Part shown: positions 1 through 8,832 of the stretch, in pieces
Layout: each line of letters starts with the position of its first letter
Position numbering within the stretch: position 1 is the stretch's first letter
Origin: Bacillota bacterium
Lineage (GTDB): Bacteria > Bacillota > Clostridia > Acetivibrionales > DSM-1351
Direction of reading: 5' to 3'
DNA length: 37,299 nucleotides
Assembly (NCBI GenBank): GCA_023391425.1
Contig: JAEWAX010000102.1
Coordinates: forward strand, 1 to 37,299
Translations under genes and position numbers: made by a program
The notes under the pieces: generated by a model
Seen by the model: the letters and a program-made list of their open reading frames with translations, nothing else
The model's database searches: none
Told to the model about the DNA's origin: nothing

Positions 1-300
1 TTGATATTAAGTGGAAGTGCAACTATTTGGACATATGAGAGTAGTTCGGATTTTGATTTGAAAGTTCCATATTCCTTTTCGGTAAAAAGTGGGAAGGCCA
101 AAATTGTTTTAGTATCGCCTGACAATACATTTGTTAATCTTATTGAAAGTACAGACAAATCCACTATTGAGGGAACAACATCATTAACTATTCCAATTAA
201 AAAAGGCAATAATCGTATTAAATTGGTTGGTTATAAGAAAGCAGATATTGATATTGAATTACATATAGAAAAAGGTACATTTAGTAAAATAAGTTTTTAA
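1..300 (+). CDS. C-terminal part of an unrecognised protein, cut by window start
   Basis: An open frame runs from the first base to a TAA at 298-300. The TTG at position 1 need not be the real start, because there is no visible ribosome binding site; the gene most likely begins upstream of the window. The 99 visible residues alternate hydrophobic and polar positions in short strands (for example KIVLVSPDN and NNRIKLVGYK), which suggests an all-beta, immunoglobulin- or adhesin-like domain. I do not recognise the family and see no catalytic motif. The frame ends 105 bases before a hairpin that sits between it and the convergent glutamine synthetase gene. Confidence 0.55.
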   Translation: MILSGSATIWTYESSSDFDLKVPYSFSVKSGKAKIVLVSPDNTFVNLIESTDKSTIEGTTSLTIPIKKGNNRIKLVGYKKADIDIELHIEKGTFSKISF

Positions 301-404
301 GGATATTTAAATTGATTAACCCGGTGTACGTGAAAATAATGAAGCATTAAAAAATGCGATTAAGGGAAACCAACAACAGTTTATTATATAATTTTATAAG
401 ATAG

Positions 405-439
405 CAAAGGCATACTAGATATTTTCCAGTATGCCTTTG
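405..439. terminator. Hairpin terminator between convergent genes
   Basis: A perfect 12-bp stem (CAAAGGCATACT at 405-416 with AGTATGCCTTTG at 428-439) encloses an 11-base loop. It lies between the stop of the left-edge gene and the stop of glnN on the other strand, so it could serve both. Neither side has a long T tract: reading the minus strand the flank is CTATCTTATAAAATT, so termination strength is uncertain. Confidence 0.6.
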
Positions 440-459
440 TGTGGTATTGGTACAATTTA

Positions 460-2553
460 TTATACGTTAAACAAAATATCTGCATAAGTTGGAAATGGCC
501 ATAGCTTTGAATCAACAATGCATTCCAACTTGTCAGCTACAATTCTTAAAGCACTCATTTGAGTAAACACTACATCCTTATAGTATACAGCATGATCATA
601 AGAACTTTCATAGGCTTCCTGAGCTTTACTTAGCTTAGCTTCAAGCTCTAAAATTTCTCTCTTAAACTGTGAAGTGAGGGTAGTAGTTTCTTTAAGTAAT
701 TCTATATTTGCGCTTATGTCAACATCTACACCGCAACTCTTTATTTGATTTATAGAATTCGCTACCTCGGTAGAAAACTTTATAGCAGCGGGTAGTATCT
801 GGCGTTTTGACATCTCTAGCATTGTTAGTGCTTCAATATTAATTGTCTTAATATATTTCTCAAGAGATATTTCATATCTGGAATTCATTTCATTTCGGCT
901 AAAAACCTTATGCTTCTCCATTACAACCATATTCTTTTCTACATGAAGGCTGGTAATTGCATCAACATAACTCTTGAGGTTTGGAAGTCCTCTTTTTTCA
1001 GCTTCTTTAACCCACTCATCTGAATAACCATTACCATTAAATATAACTCTTCCGTTATTCTTATAAACATCCTTTATGATGGCATTGATTTCTGATGAAA
1101 AGTCTTCTGCTTTTTCTAATCTATCTGCGAATTGCTCAAGAACTTCAGAAACTATTGTATTTAAAAAGAAATTAGGTGATGCGATTGAGGCGGAAGAACC
1201 AACCATTCTAAACTCAAATTTATTACCGGTGAAGGCAAAGGGAGATGTTCTATTTCTATCAGTGGAGTCCTGTGGCAAAGCTGGAAGAGTTGTAACACCA
1301 ACCTTTACTTTACCAAAAACACTTGATGAGCAATCTTCACCGCATGCAATTTGTTCGAGTATTCTTGTAAGTTCATCGCCTAGAAAAATAGAAATTATAG
1401 CTGGCGGTGCTTCATTTGCACCCAAACGGTGGTCATTTCCTGGGTTTGCACCTGCTAATCTCAGTAAGTCTGCATACTCATCTACAGCTTTGATTACTGA
1501 ACATAGGAAAACAAGAAATTGAGCATTTTCATGTGGTGTTTTACCTGGCTCAAGCAAGTTTTGTCCATCATTTGTTGATATTGACCAGTTATTATGTTTA
1601 CCGGAACCATTAACACCTGCAAAAGGTTTTTCGTGAAGTAAACAGACTAAACCGTGTTTTAAAGCTACAGTTTTCATAAGTTCCATCGTGAGCTGGTTGT
1701 GATCAGTGGCAATGTTAGCTGTAGTAAATATAGGTGCAAGCTCATGTTGAGCAGGAGCCACCTCATTGTGCTCCGTTTTTGCAGATATACCTAGTTTCCA
1801 TAGTTCCTCATCTAATTCCTTCATAAATGCAGATACCCTTGGCTTTATGCTGCCATAATAATGGTCATCCATTTCCTGACCCTTTGGAGCCATTGAACCA
1901 AATAAAGTTCGACCAGAAAATATCAAGTCTTTTCTTTGGTCATACATTTTCTTGTCAATCAAAAAATATTCCTGCTCTGGCCCAACTGTAGCAATTACCT
2001 TTGTTGCTGTTTCATTTCCAAAAAGACGCAGCACTCTTAGTGCATTTTTAGATATACATTCCATAGATCTAAGCAATGGGGTCTTTTTATCAAGAGTTTC
2101 ACCTGTGTATGAACAGAAAGCTGTTGGAATGTATAGAGTATCGTTCTTTAAAAAAGCTGGAGAAGTACAGTCCCATGCAGTGTATCCTCTAGCTTCAAAG
2201 GTTACCCTAAGACCTCCTGAAGGAAATGAAGAACCATCTGCCTCACCTTTTATTAGCTCTTTTCCGGAAAATTCCAAGATGACTTTACCGTCATCCGTGG
2301 GATTAATGAAGGAATCATGCTTTTCAGCTGTGATTCCTGTCATTGGCTGAAACCAATGAGAGTAGTGTGTAGCACCTCTCTCTATTGCCCAGTCCTTCAT
2401 ACAGCTTGCAACTACCTCAGCTATTTCCAAATTTAAAGGAAGACCATCATCAATTGTTTTTCGGAGTGCTTTGTATGTGGCTTTTGGAAGACGTTCTCTC
2501 ATAACGGCATCATTAAATACGTTAGATCCAAAGATTTCACTTAAATGACTCAT
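460..2553 (-). CDS. glnN: Glutamine synthetase type III
   Basis: ATP-dependent amidation of glutamate with ammonia to give glutamine, the main ammonium assimilation step, in the cytoplasm. At 697 residues it has the length of GSIII enzymes, which are much longer than GSI or GSII. The family signatures are visible: NEVAPAQHELAP near residue 265 and NGSGKHNNWS near residue 315 (substrate and metal region), then NRTSPFAFTGNKFEFRMVG near residue 440, a hallmark of the GSIII family. The C-terminal part is helical, as expected for this family. The start ATG at 2553 is preceded by GAGGTGA at a good distance. The gene stands alone: its downstream neighbour is convergent and its upstream neighbour divergent, so it is probably monocistronic. 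No GlnB/PII or regulator gene is next to it. Confidence 0.97.
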   Translation of the reverse strand: MSHLSEIFGSNVFNDAVMRERLPKATYKALRKTIDDGLPLNLEIAEVVASCMKDWAIERGATHYSHWFQPMTGITAEKHDSFINPTDDGKVILEFSGKELIKGEADGSSFPSGGLRVTFEARGYTAWDCTSPAFLKNDTLYIPTAFCSYTGETLDKKTPLLRSMECISKNALRVLRLFGNETATKVIATVGPEQEYFLIDKKMYDQRKDLIFSGRTLFGSMAPKGQEMDDHYYGSIKPRVSAFMKELDEELWKLGISAKTEHNEVAPAQHELAPIFTTANIATDHNQLTMELMKTVALKHGLVCLLHEKPFAGVNGSGKHNNWSISTNDGQNLLEPGKTPHENAQFLVFLCSVIKAVDEYADLLRLAGANPGNDHRLGANEAPPAIISIFLGDELTRILEQIACGEDCSSSVFGKVKVGVTTLPALPQDSTDRNRTSPFAFTGNKFEFRMVGSSASIASPNFFLNTIVSEVLEQFADRLEKAEDFSSEINAIIKDVYKNNGRVIFNGNGYSDEWVKEAEKRGLPNLKSYVDAITSLHVEKNMVVMEKHKVFSRNEMNSRYEISLEKYIKTINIEALTMLEMSKRQILPAAIKFSTEVANSINQIKSCGVDVDISANIELLKETTTLTSQFKREILELEAKLSKAQEAYESSYDHAVYYKDVVFTQMSALRIVADKLECIVDSKLWPFPTYADILFNV

Positions 2554-2644
2554 AAATTCACCTCATTGTAAATTTTCACTAAAATTTATATGTTACTACT
2601 ATTTCAAAATAATATAACTTAAATAATATATACTTAATATTAAT

Positions 2645-2673
2645 AAGATACATTTTTTTCATAATAATTGCAA
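2645..2673 (-). promoter_or_regulatory. Candidate sigma-A promoter of glnN
   Basis: Reading the minus strand, TTGCAA (2673-2668), a 17-base spacer and TATCTT (2650-2645) stand about 90 bases before the glnN start. The match to TTGACA/TATAAT is moderate, and a second weak pair (TTAAGT...TATTAT) lies nearer the gene, so the exact promoter is uncertain. Confidence 0.35.
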
Positions 2674-2700
2674 GAAAAACCATGGGGAAATTATATCTAT

Positions 2701-2733
2701 GCCATTATTGTGCTATAATAACAATAATATGGC
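2701..2733 (+). promoter_or_regulatory. Extended -10 promoter inside an inverted repeat
   Basis: TGCTATAAT at 2711-2719 is a perfect extended -10 element pointing toward the transglutaminase gene about 100 bases downstream; the -35 area (TTATAT at 2691-2696) is poor, as is common for extended -10 promoters. The element sits in the centre of an imperfect palindrome: GCCAT (2701-2705) and TATTGT (2706-2711) mirror ACAATA (2721-2726) and ATGGC (2729-2733), with a 2-base bulge. This layout suggests an operator that covers the promoter; no repressor can be named. Confidence 0.45.
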
Positions 2734-2821
2734 TGATACAAATAAACAACTTGTATACTTGTATAAATGATTATAAATGATAATTCGATAATAATACTAA
2801 AGATAAAAGGTGAACATATTG

Positions 2822-4018
2822 ATGAGCCTAGAATTTAACCCAGTTAGCATTTTCTTGTTAGTGCCAGTAATCATAATTCTTATAAGCTCACTATTTACAC
2901 CATTTAATAAGGATAGAATATTAAATGGATTTTATTCTATTGTAAATAATGTTGAGTTTATTGCAGGACTTTTAATTGCATTACTTATTACAAAAGGCAT
3001 TTTGTTTGATAAAAACAATGCATTCTTGAACAAAATATATGATTTGTTACCCAGCACAGTAAAGGCTAGTTTGGCTGCTAATAATATTTATACTTATCTT
3101 AGTGTTGCTTTCATTATTTTTATAATTGTAATTATTGTATTAAGACTAATAACGTATCCTCTCTATGAGCATGTTTTTGATAATATGGCTTATGGAATTT
3201 TTAAATCGATGAACTCTCTTAGCTCATTTACAAAAAGAATAATCTCCTTTGTTTGCAGCATCCCCAAAGCACTTGTAACATTAATTTGTATGAGCTTCAT
3301 ACTGTATTTCTTTTCCTATTATATCACTGTTCCAGGACTATCAAAATATATTGATGAATCAAGCATCTTAAATGCAGTTTATGATACAGCCCTTAAGCCT
3401 GTTGTTGATTCGGATATCGCAAAGAAAATCCCTGTAATTATTAATGATAAATTTAGCCAGAATATTAATACTGAAAAAAATGTGAAAATAGCTGAAGACA
3501 TCAGAGAGAAACTAGGAAATTATAATATTAAGGTGATTCAATACTTTAATGGGGTTACTCTTGATGATGCAATAAAATCCACGCCTGAAATTGATAAATT
3601 AGCAGTTGATTTAACAAAGGGTGAGAAGAGCGACTATGATAAATGTAAAAAATTATATAAATGGATAACAAGTAATATAAAATATGATTATGAAAAGGCC
3701 AGAATAATTGCAAAGGATTCTCGAAACACACAATCTGGCACAATTATTTGTTATCAAACTAAAAAAGGAATTTGCTTTGATTATGCAAGTTTATTTATTT
3801 CAATGTGCAAAGCAAACGGCATAAAAGTTAATTTGGTTACAGGACTAGGATATAGTGGGATGTCTTGGGGAGACCATGCCTGGAACCAATTTTATGCCAC
3901 ACAGCAGAAAAGATGGGTGAATGTTGATACTACTTTTGGTGTTAATGGCAGTAATTATTTCGATACAGCTAAATTTGCACTTGATCACAAAAATGGTAGA
4001 GTACAAGGAGAATGGTAA
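2822..4018 (+). CDS. Membrane-anchored transglutaminase-like protein
   Basis: The N-terminal half holds about four hydrophobic segments (roughly residues 9-25, 44-59, 94-111 and 143-168 counted from the ATG at 2822). The C-terminal half is a transglutaminase-core (cysteine protease fold) domain with the full triad: Cys318 in KGICFDYAS, His352 in GDHAWN and Asp369 in NVDTTFG. Bacterial members of this fold are usually peptidases or cross-linking enzymes acting outside the membrane; the substrate here is unknown. I chose ATG 2822 because AAAGGTG at 2806-2812 lies nine bases before it; upstream GTG 2810 and TTG 2819 are in frame but fit the binding site less well. The last 34 bases overlap the 3' end of the convergent GGDEF gene. 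Confidence 0.88.
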   Translation: MSLEFNPVSIFLLVPVIIILISSLFTPFNKDRILNGFYSIVNNVEFIAGLLIALLITKGILFDKNNAFLNKIYDLLPSTVKASLAANNIYTYLSVAFIIFIIVIIVLRLITYPLYEHVFDNMAYGIFKSMNSLSSFTKRIISFVCSIPKALVTLICMSFILYFFSYYITVPGLSKYIDESSILNAVYDTALKPVVDSDIAKKIPVIINDKFSQNINTEKNVKIAEDIREKLGNYNIKVIQYFNGVTLDDAIKSTPEIDKLAVDLTKGEKSDYDKCKKLYKWITSNIKYDYEKARIIAKDSRNTQSGTIICYQTKKGICFDYASLFISMCKANGIKVNLVTGLGYSGMSWGDHAWNQFYATQQKRWVNVDTTFGVNGSNYFDTAKFALDHKNGRVQGEW

Positions 4019-6312
4019 TTATACTTATTATCATAAAAACAATACAGGCAATTTTGATTTTTTGCATTGTACATTGCAACATCAGCATACTTTATTAACA
4101 TTTCAGCATTATCTGCATGATCAGGATATATACTTATTCCAATACTACAAGAAATTTCGAGTTCATATCCTTCAATGTTATATGGGACCCTTATTAAATT
4201 TATTAACTTATCCAACAGTATTAACATTTTTTCATTAGAAATTCCAGTAACAATAGCTGTGAATTCATCTCCACCCAATCTAAAAATTGTTTCTTCCAGA
4301 GTAATTTCAGTATTATTTTGTAATACTTTAGGTATCAAATAAGAAGTGTTACTTAGGTATTCTTTTAATCGTTTTGATATTTCAATTAGTAGAAGGTCTC
4401 CAATATTGTGTCCTAAGTTGTCGTTTACTTGTTTAAATTTATCAATATCAATAAATAATAAAAAGAATTTTTGTATCTGCTTATCACATTCATAATTATC
4501 AACTGACCTATCAATAATATAATTAATGGTTTCATAAAAGTACCTTCTATTTAATAAACCTGTAAGGGAATCATAATTTGCAATATATGAGAGTTGTTTC
4601 TCTTTTTCTTTACTTAAGGCTATTTCCTCCGTCAAATTGTCCATAAGAATAGCACCTTTTTGAGCACTTAGAGCACTACTAATATGTAATGATAGGGAAT
4701 GATATATTCTTTCATCTAATAACGATGGTTCAAAAACAATAAATCCTAAATAATCACTATTTACGTGTAGGAGTTGACATAATACTTTCTCGTGGTTTTC
4801 AATAATATTCTCCGAAATATATTCTGGGGTAACATATGGATTATTAATTATAACTCTTCTATGATTTATATATTTAAATATTAACGTACATTCATCAAAT
4901 GAATTATTATCAAATAAAAAAATATAGCAACTTGGAATACTTAGCTTATGCAAATTATTTTCTAGAATATTTAAAAGGTCTTTTTGGTTAAAAGTATCTA
5001 TGAGCTTCTGACTAATAAATTGAAGTTCCTCATTTATTTCTTTTTTTTGTATTTGACCAAAACCAATTACTGTTATTGCCTTCTCTCTAATAATTACCTC
5101 TACCTTGTGTATAATATCCTCAAATAAAATAAGAGTAGTAATATCATTTGCAATATAAGTAACAATCATGTTTCTTAAGTAATATATAAAATCTTCTATT
5201 TCATTAAGAAACTCTAAATAAGGATACTCAGTAATTATTTTCTGAAGCTGGTATTCAAATTCAGTTAAAAAATATGTAGTAGTCTTACATTCTAAGTCTT
5301 TAACCAGTGCAGGGAGTAGGTCATCAATTTTTATTTGTGTATATGAGAAAGCTTCTCTCAATTCATTGGAAAAACTCAATATATGCTTATAATCAATATT
5401 TAAGTGATTAATTTGACGTCTGTCTTCTATTTTAGATAACTTAATACTATTGGAGATACACCCACAAGAATTACGAATTATTAGTTTACTTGGGATTGCA
5501 GTTGAATGCTCTATAGGTCTATTATTGATTAACTTTATAAGCTTTTCACATCCATTATAGCCTACTTCTCTCCATGGAAAAGTTATTGTTGTTAATGGAG
5601 GCATAGAATAATTTGAATATTCCGTATCCTCACAACTTGCTATTGCTAAGTCTGTAGGAATGTTTATTCCCCGTAGTTTTGACTCTTTTACTAGGTTTCT
5701 TGCATCTGCGTCAAACATAACCAAAATTGCATCAAATTCAATTTTTCTTTCTTCAATAAGTATCGAAAGAACTTTTTTCATTCTTTCTTCCTCAAGAATC
5801 CCAGAAAGTTCATCAACACTAATAATAAGATCATTTTGGTACAATCCATATTTTTGCATTACTTCTGAGTAAACGATGGCTCTAGAGTCTGAAAGTCGTG
5901 GCGAAACGAATACAATCCGCTTATATCCATGAAATAATATCATATGCTCTAAAAGTTCAGTTATGCATTTTGTGTGATTAGCCCAAACATTGGGAATATT
6001 TTCATAGTATGTTCCAAGACTAACTAATGGAATTGAACTAAATTTTATTAAAAAGTCATTAAGATATTTACCAATAAGACCAGGCATCCATCCTAAAAAC
6101 AGAATACCATCAAGCTTTTGAGGTTCAATAATTTTATAAAGCTTATTTAATTCTAAATTGAATTTTTCAAAATCCTCATAATAAGCTTTAGTAGCAAACC
6201 GAATTACATTTACATTGTATTTTTTTGCAGCTTCAAAAACCCCATACATCATTTGACTATGATTTTCTGTACCACCATGTTCAGTTATAAAACCTAATTT
6301 AAGTTGCTTCAT
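3985..6312 (-). CDS. Diguanylate cyclase with LacI-type periplasmic-binding-fold sensor
   Basis: Residues 1 to about 285 match the ligand-binding domain of LacI/GalR regulators (starting KLGFITEHGG, with ILVMFDADARN and DLAIASCEDTEY and TTITFPWREVGYNG later), but the usual N-terminal helix-turn-helix is missing. A middle region of about 290 residues, partly GAF-like in length and partly helical, leads to a GGDEF domain from about residue 579, with DSLTGLLNRR, FIDIDKFKQVND and an intact GGDEF at about residue 680. The predicted product makes cyclic di-GMP from two GTP in response to a small ligand, perhaps a sugar. The usual RxxD inhibitory site before GGDEF is absent. There is no signal peptide or membrane segment, so it should act in the cytoplasm. 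The gene is divergent from the M24 peptidase gene and its stop lies inside the transglutaminase gene. Confidence 0.9.
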   Translation of the reverse strand: MKQLKLGFITEHGGTENHSQMMYGVFEAAKKYNVNVIRFATKAYYEDFEKFNLELNKLYKIIEPQKLDGILFLGWMPGLIGKYLNDFLIKFSSIPLVSLGTYYENIPNVWANHTKCITELLEHMILFHGYKRIVFVSPRLSDSRAIVYSEVMQKYGLYQNDLIISVDELSGILEEERMKKVLSILIEERKIEFDAILVMFDADARNLVKESKLRGINIPTDLAIASCEDTEYSNYSMPPLTTITFPWREVGYNGCEKLIKLINNRPIEHSTAIPSKLIIRNSCGCISNSIKLSKIEDRRQINHLNIDYKHILSFSNELREAFSYTQIKIDDLLPALVKDLECKTTTYFLTEFEYQLQKIITEYPYLEFLNEIEDFIYYLRNMIVTYIANDITTLILFEDIIHKVEVIIREKAITVIGFGQIQKKEINEELQFISQKLIDTFNQKDLLNILENNLHKLSIPSCYIFLFDNNSFDECTLIFKYINHRRVIINNPYVTPEYISENIIENHEKVLCQLLHVNSDYLGFIVFEPSLLDERIYHSLSLHISSALSAQKGAILMDNLTEEIALSKEKEKQLSYIANYDSLTGLLNRRYFYETINYIIDRSVDNYECDKQIQKFFLLFIDIDKFKQVNDNLGHNIGDLLLIEISKRLKEYLSNTSYLIPKVLQNNTEITLEETIFRLGGDEFTAIVTGISNEKMLILLDKLINLIRVPYNIEGYELEISCSIGISIYPDHADNAEMLIKYADVAMYNAKNQNCLYCFYDNKYNYHSPCTLPFL

Positions 6313-6392
6313 GCTAATAACCTCAGTTACAGTTATTTTGTTAACACAATATGTAATTAATTCTAAAATGTAAGATTTATTGAATTATGTAT

Positions 6393-6421
6393 ATAATATA
6401 ACATATTAAAACAAAAAACAA
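6393..6421 (-). promoter_or_regulatory. Candidate promoter of the LacI-sensor GGDEF gene
   Basis: On the minus strand TTGTTT (6421-6416), a 17-base spacer and TATTAT (6398-6393) form a reasonable sigma-A promoter, placed about 80 bases before the ATG at 6312. Confidence 0.45.
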
Positions 6422-6568
6422 ACCTAAAAAATGTATATTTTAAGATAAGACTGTTATTTAATTACATATATTTTAGATGCATAATCCGACATAAGTCTTA
6501 TATTTTCATTATAGCTAATTGCACTAAATTTTGGGGAAGTTTGAGACCATATTAGTGGTGATTTTGTT

Positions 6569-6598
6569 TTGCGTAGTTACAACTATTTATGTTAATAT
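6569..6598 (+). promoter_or_regulatory. Candidate promoter of the M24 peptidase gene
   Basis: TTGCGT at 6569-6574 and TAATAT at 6593-6598 are separated by 18 bases. The site is about 90 bases before the chosen ATG at 6690. Confidence 0.35.
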
Positions 6599-6689
6599 TA
6601 CTATAGCAACAAGATATTGAATACCATAGTAATTTTTGGTATTATTTTTCATGCAGAAAATAATAATTATGACTGGAGAAAAATATAAA

Positions 6690-7880
6690 ATGGAGACTAA
6701 AGTAACAAAACAAGAGCTAGAAAGTAGAGTTAAGAGTCTTTGTACTGCTATCAGCGAGAATTATCCAGAATGGGATACTGCAATAATAATTAACCGAATA
6801 AATCAGTATTATTTTACTGGCACAATGCAGGAAGGGTTGCTGGTAATTAAAAATAATGGATCAGCAAAGTATTTTGTCAGAAGAAGTTATGAAAGGGCTA
6901 ATGAAGAATCTCCTTTACAAGCAAATTATCCAATGGTAAGTTATAGAGATGCAGCACAGGTAATTGGAAATGATCTTGGAAATACATTAATTGAGACTGA
7001 AACCATAACAATCGATATTCATGAAAGACTTAGAAAGTATTTTAATATTAAAAATATATATCCAATTGAAAATATAATTTTCGGAGTTCGTTCAGTCAAA
7101 AGCCAATACGAGCTTAATTTGTTGATAGAGGCTGGAAAACAGCATAGCATTCTTTTCAATGAAGTAGTACCAAGTATCTTGAGAGAGGGAATGAGTGAGC
7201 TTGACTTAACAGCTGAATTGTATCAAATAATGCTAAAGATGGGACATCATGGTGTTACGCGTTTTTATCAACACCAAACTGAAATTATTGCTGGTCAAGT
7301 TGCATTTGGAGAGAATTCCTTAGTCCCAACAAATATGGATAGTCCTGGAGGAATGAGAGGAATGTATCCGGCAGTTCCTATTTTTGGTAGTGGAGAAAGA
7401 CTTCTAAAAAAAGGTGACTTGATTTTTGTGGATGTAGGGTTTGGTATCTGTGGTTATCATAGTGATAGAACTCAAGTTTACATGTTTGGGGCAAATCCTC
7501 CTGATGAGGTAGTAAAAGCACACCGTAAATGTATGGAGATTCAGAAAAGGGTTGCAGGGCTTTTGAAACCAGGTAATATCCCAGCTGAAATTTATAATAG
7601 AGTAATGGATGATTTGGACTCGGATTTCTTGAATAATTTCATGGGCTTCGGAGAAAGAAAGGTAAAGTTTATTGGACACGGAATCGGACTACATGTTGAT
7701 GAGCCGCCAGTTATTGCAAATGGCTTTAACAAACCACTTCAAGAGAATATGGTTATAGCATTGGAACCCAAAAAGGGGATATCGGGAGTTGGAATGGTTG
7801 GAGTAGAGGATACTTATATAGTTACACCAAATGGAGGGCAATGTATTACAGGCGGAGAAAAGGAAATTATTATTATTTAA
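6690..7880 (+). CDS. M24 family metallopeptidase (Xaa-Pro peptidase-like)
   Basis: Cytoplasmic pita-bread-fold peptidase, expected to remove N-terminal residues from peptides, typically before proline. Counting from ATG 6690 (396 residues), residues 1 to about 130 form the creatinase-type N-terminal domain and the rest the catalytic domain. All five dinuclear metal ligands are present: Asp248 (FVDVGFG), Asp259 (HSDRT), His330 (GHGIGL), Glu359 (ALEPKKG) and Glu373 (GVEDTY). The motif after GHGIGL reads HVDEPP rather than the textbook DVHEPP, so the second histidine near the active site is replaced by Asp, as in some clostridial and archaeal relatives. GGAGAA at 6675-6680 supports this start. 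A WYL regulator begins 15 bases after the stop and is probably co-transcribed. Confidence 0.88.
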   Translation: METKVTKQELESRVKSLCTAISENYPEWDTAIIINRINQYYFTGTMQEGLLVIKNNGSAKYFVRRSYERANEESPLQANYPMVSYRDAAQVIGNDLGNTLIETETITIDIHERLRKYFNIKNIYPIENIIFGVRSVKSQYELNLLIEAGKQHSILFNEVVPSILREGMSELDLTAELYQIMLKMGHHGVTRFYQHQTEIIAGQVAFGENSLVPTNMDSPGGMRGMYPAVPIFGSGERLLKKGDLIFVDVGFGICGYHSDRTQVYMFGANPPDEVVKAHRKCMEIQKRVAGLLKPGNIPAEIYNRVMDDLDSDFLNNFMGFGERKVKFIGHGIGLHVDEPPVIANGFNKPLQENMVIALEPKKGISGVGMVGVEDTYIVTPNGGQCITGGEKEIIII

Positions 7881-7895
7881 GGATAAAAATGGTTT

Positions 7896-8810
7896 ATGAA
7901 AATTGATAGATTATTAGGAATAATAACGGTGCTTCTTCAACGAGAAAAGGTTACAGCTCCAGAACTTGCTGCAAAATTTGAAGTCTCCAGGAGAACGATA
8001 CATAGGGATGTTGAAGATATTTGTAAAGCTGGAATACCAATTATAACTTACCAAGGCGGAGATGGTGGGATTTCTATCGCTGAGGGTTATAAAATTGATA
8101 AAACTGTAATATCTGTTGATGAGCTTCAAAATATAATTACCGGGCTAAAAAGCCTTGAAAGCGTATCTGTTTCTTCCGAAATTAATCGGCTTATTTTGAA
8201 GCTATCTCCTAATAATCAGGCAGTAGTATCATTAAAAGATAAAGTAGTTATTGACCTTGCCTCTCATAATAAAAACAGTCTATCCGATAAAATCAGTCTA
8301 TTTAAGTCTGCAATTTCACAAAATAGACTTGTAAGCTTTGATTACTACTCTGAGAAAGGTATCTCAAAACGGCTGATAGAACCATATTTAATAACCTTCA
8401 GATGGTCTTCCTGGTATATTTATGGTTTTTGCACTTCTAGAAATGAATTCAGACTTTTTAAACTAAATAGATTGTGGAATCAATTTCTCACTGAAAAATA
8501 CTTTCTTCCACGAAAGGTCTCTGATGAAGACTATGATTTTGATGATTATTTCAAGGACGATATAAAAGTAATTATTCTATTTGATAAGTCTGTAGAATAC
8601 CTTTTAGTTGAAGAATATGGACCAAACTGCTATGAGGTAACAGCAGAAGGTAATTTGAGATTTACAGTAGGTTTTACAGGTAACAATCATTTAATCAGTT
8701 GGATACTTTCATTTGGAGATAAAGCGACAGTTATAGCACCAATAGAGATAAAAGAGAAAATTAAAGAAATAACAAAAAATATTTTAAGCAATTATGAACA
8801 TGACATATAG
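7896..8810 (+). CDS. WYL-domain transcriptional regulator (YafY type)
   Basis: A DeoR-like helix-turn-helix occupies residues 1-60 (LLGIITVLLQREKVTAPELA, then EVSRRTIHRDV as recognition helix). A WYL domain follows at about residues 140-215 (WSSWYIYGFCTSRNEFRLFKLNR), a ligand-sensing SH3-like barrel, and then the usual C-terminal dimerisation extension. At 304 residues it has the normal length of the family. Such proteins sense small molecules or nucleic-acid fragments and repress or activate nearby genes. It sits 15 bases behind the M24 peptidase gene, which makes that operon, or the cluster after it, the likely target; the ligand is unknown. A large hairpin follows the stop. Confidence 0.92.
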   Translation: MKIDRLLGIITVLLQREKVTAPELAAKFEVSRRTIHRDVEDICKAGIPIITYQGGDGGISIAEGYKIDKTVISVDELQNIITGLKSLESVSVSSEINRLILKLSPNNQAVVSLKDKVVIDLASHNKNSLSDKISLFKSAISQNRLVSFDYYSEKGISKRLIEPYLITFRWSSWYIYGFCTSRNEFRLFKLNRLWNQFLTEKYFLPRKVSDEDYDFDDYFKDDIKVIILFDKSVEYLLVEEYGPNCYEVTAEGNLRFTVGFTGNNHLISWILSFGDKATVIAPIEIKEKIKEITKNILSNYEHDI

Positions 8811-8832
8811 TTGTCTTGTTCGGCATGATATC

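Larger units (their letters stand above)
6313..6689. other. Divergent promoter region between the GGDEF and M24 peptidase genes
   Basis: This gap of 377 bases is very AT-rich and contains no gene that I can support. It holds candidate promoters for both flanking genes, listed separately. In-frame start codons at 6636 and 6669 could extend the peptidase to the left, but neither has a good ribosome binding site. Confidence 0.5.

Noticed and set aside
1076..2350. Open frames on the plus strand at 1076-1522 and 1952-2350
   Set aside because: They lie fully inside the well-supported glnN gene on the other strand and have no recognisable product.
3921..4238. Plus-strand open frame across the transglutaminase end
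   Set aside because: It overlaps both convergent genes, its composition is unlike a protein, and there is no binding site.
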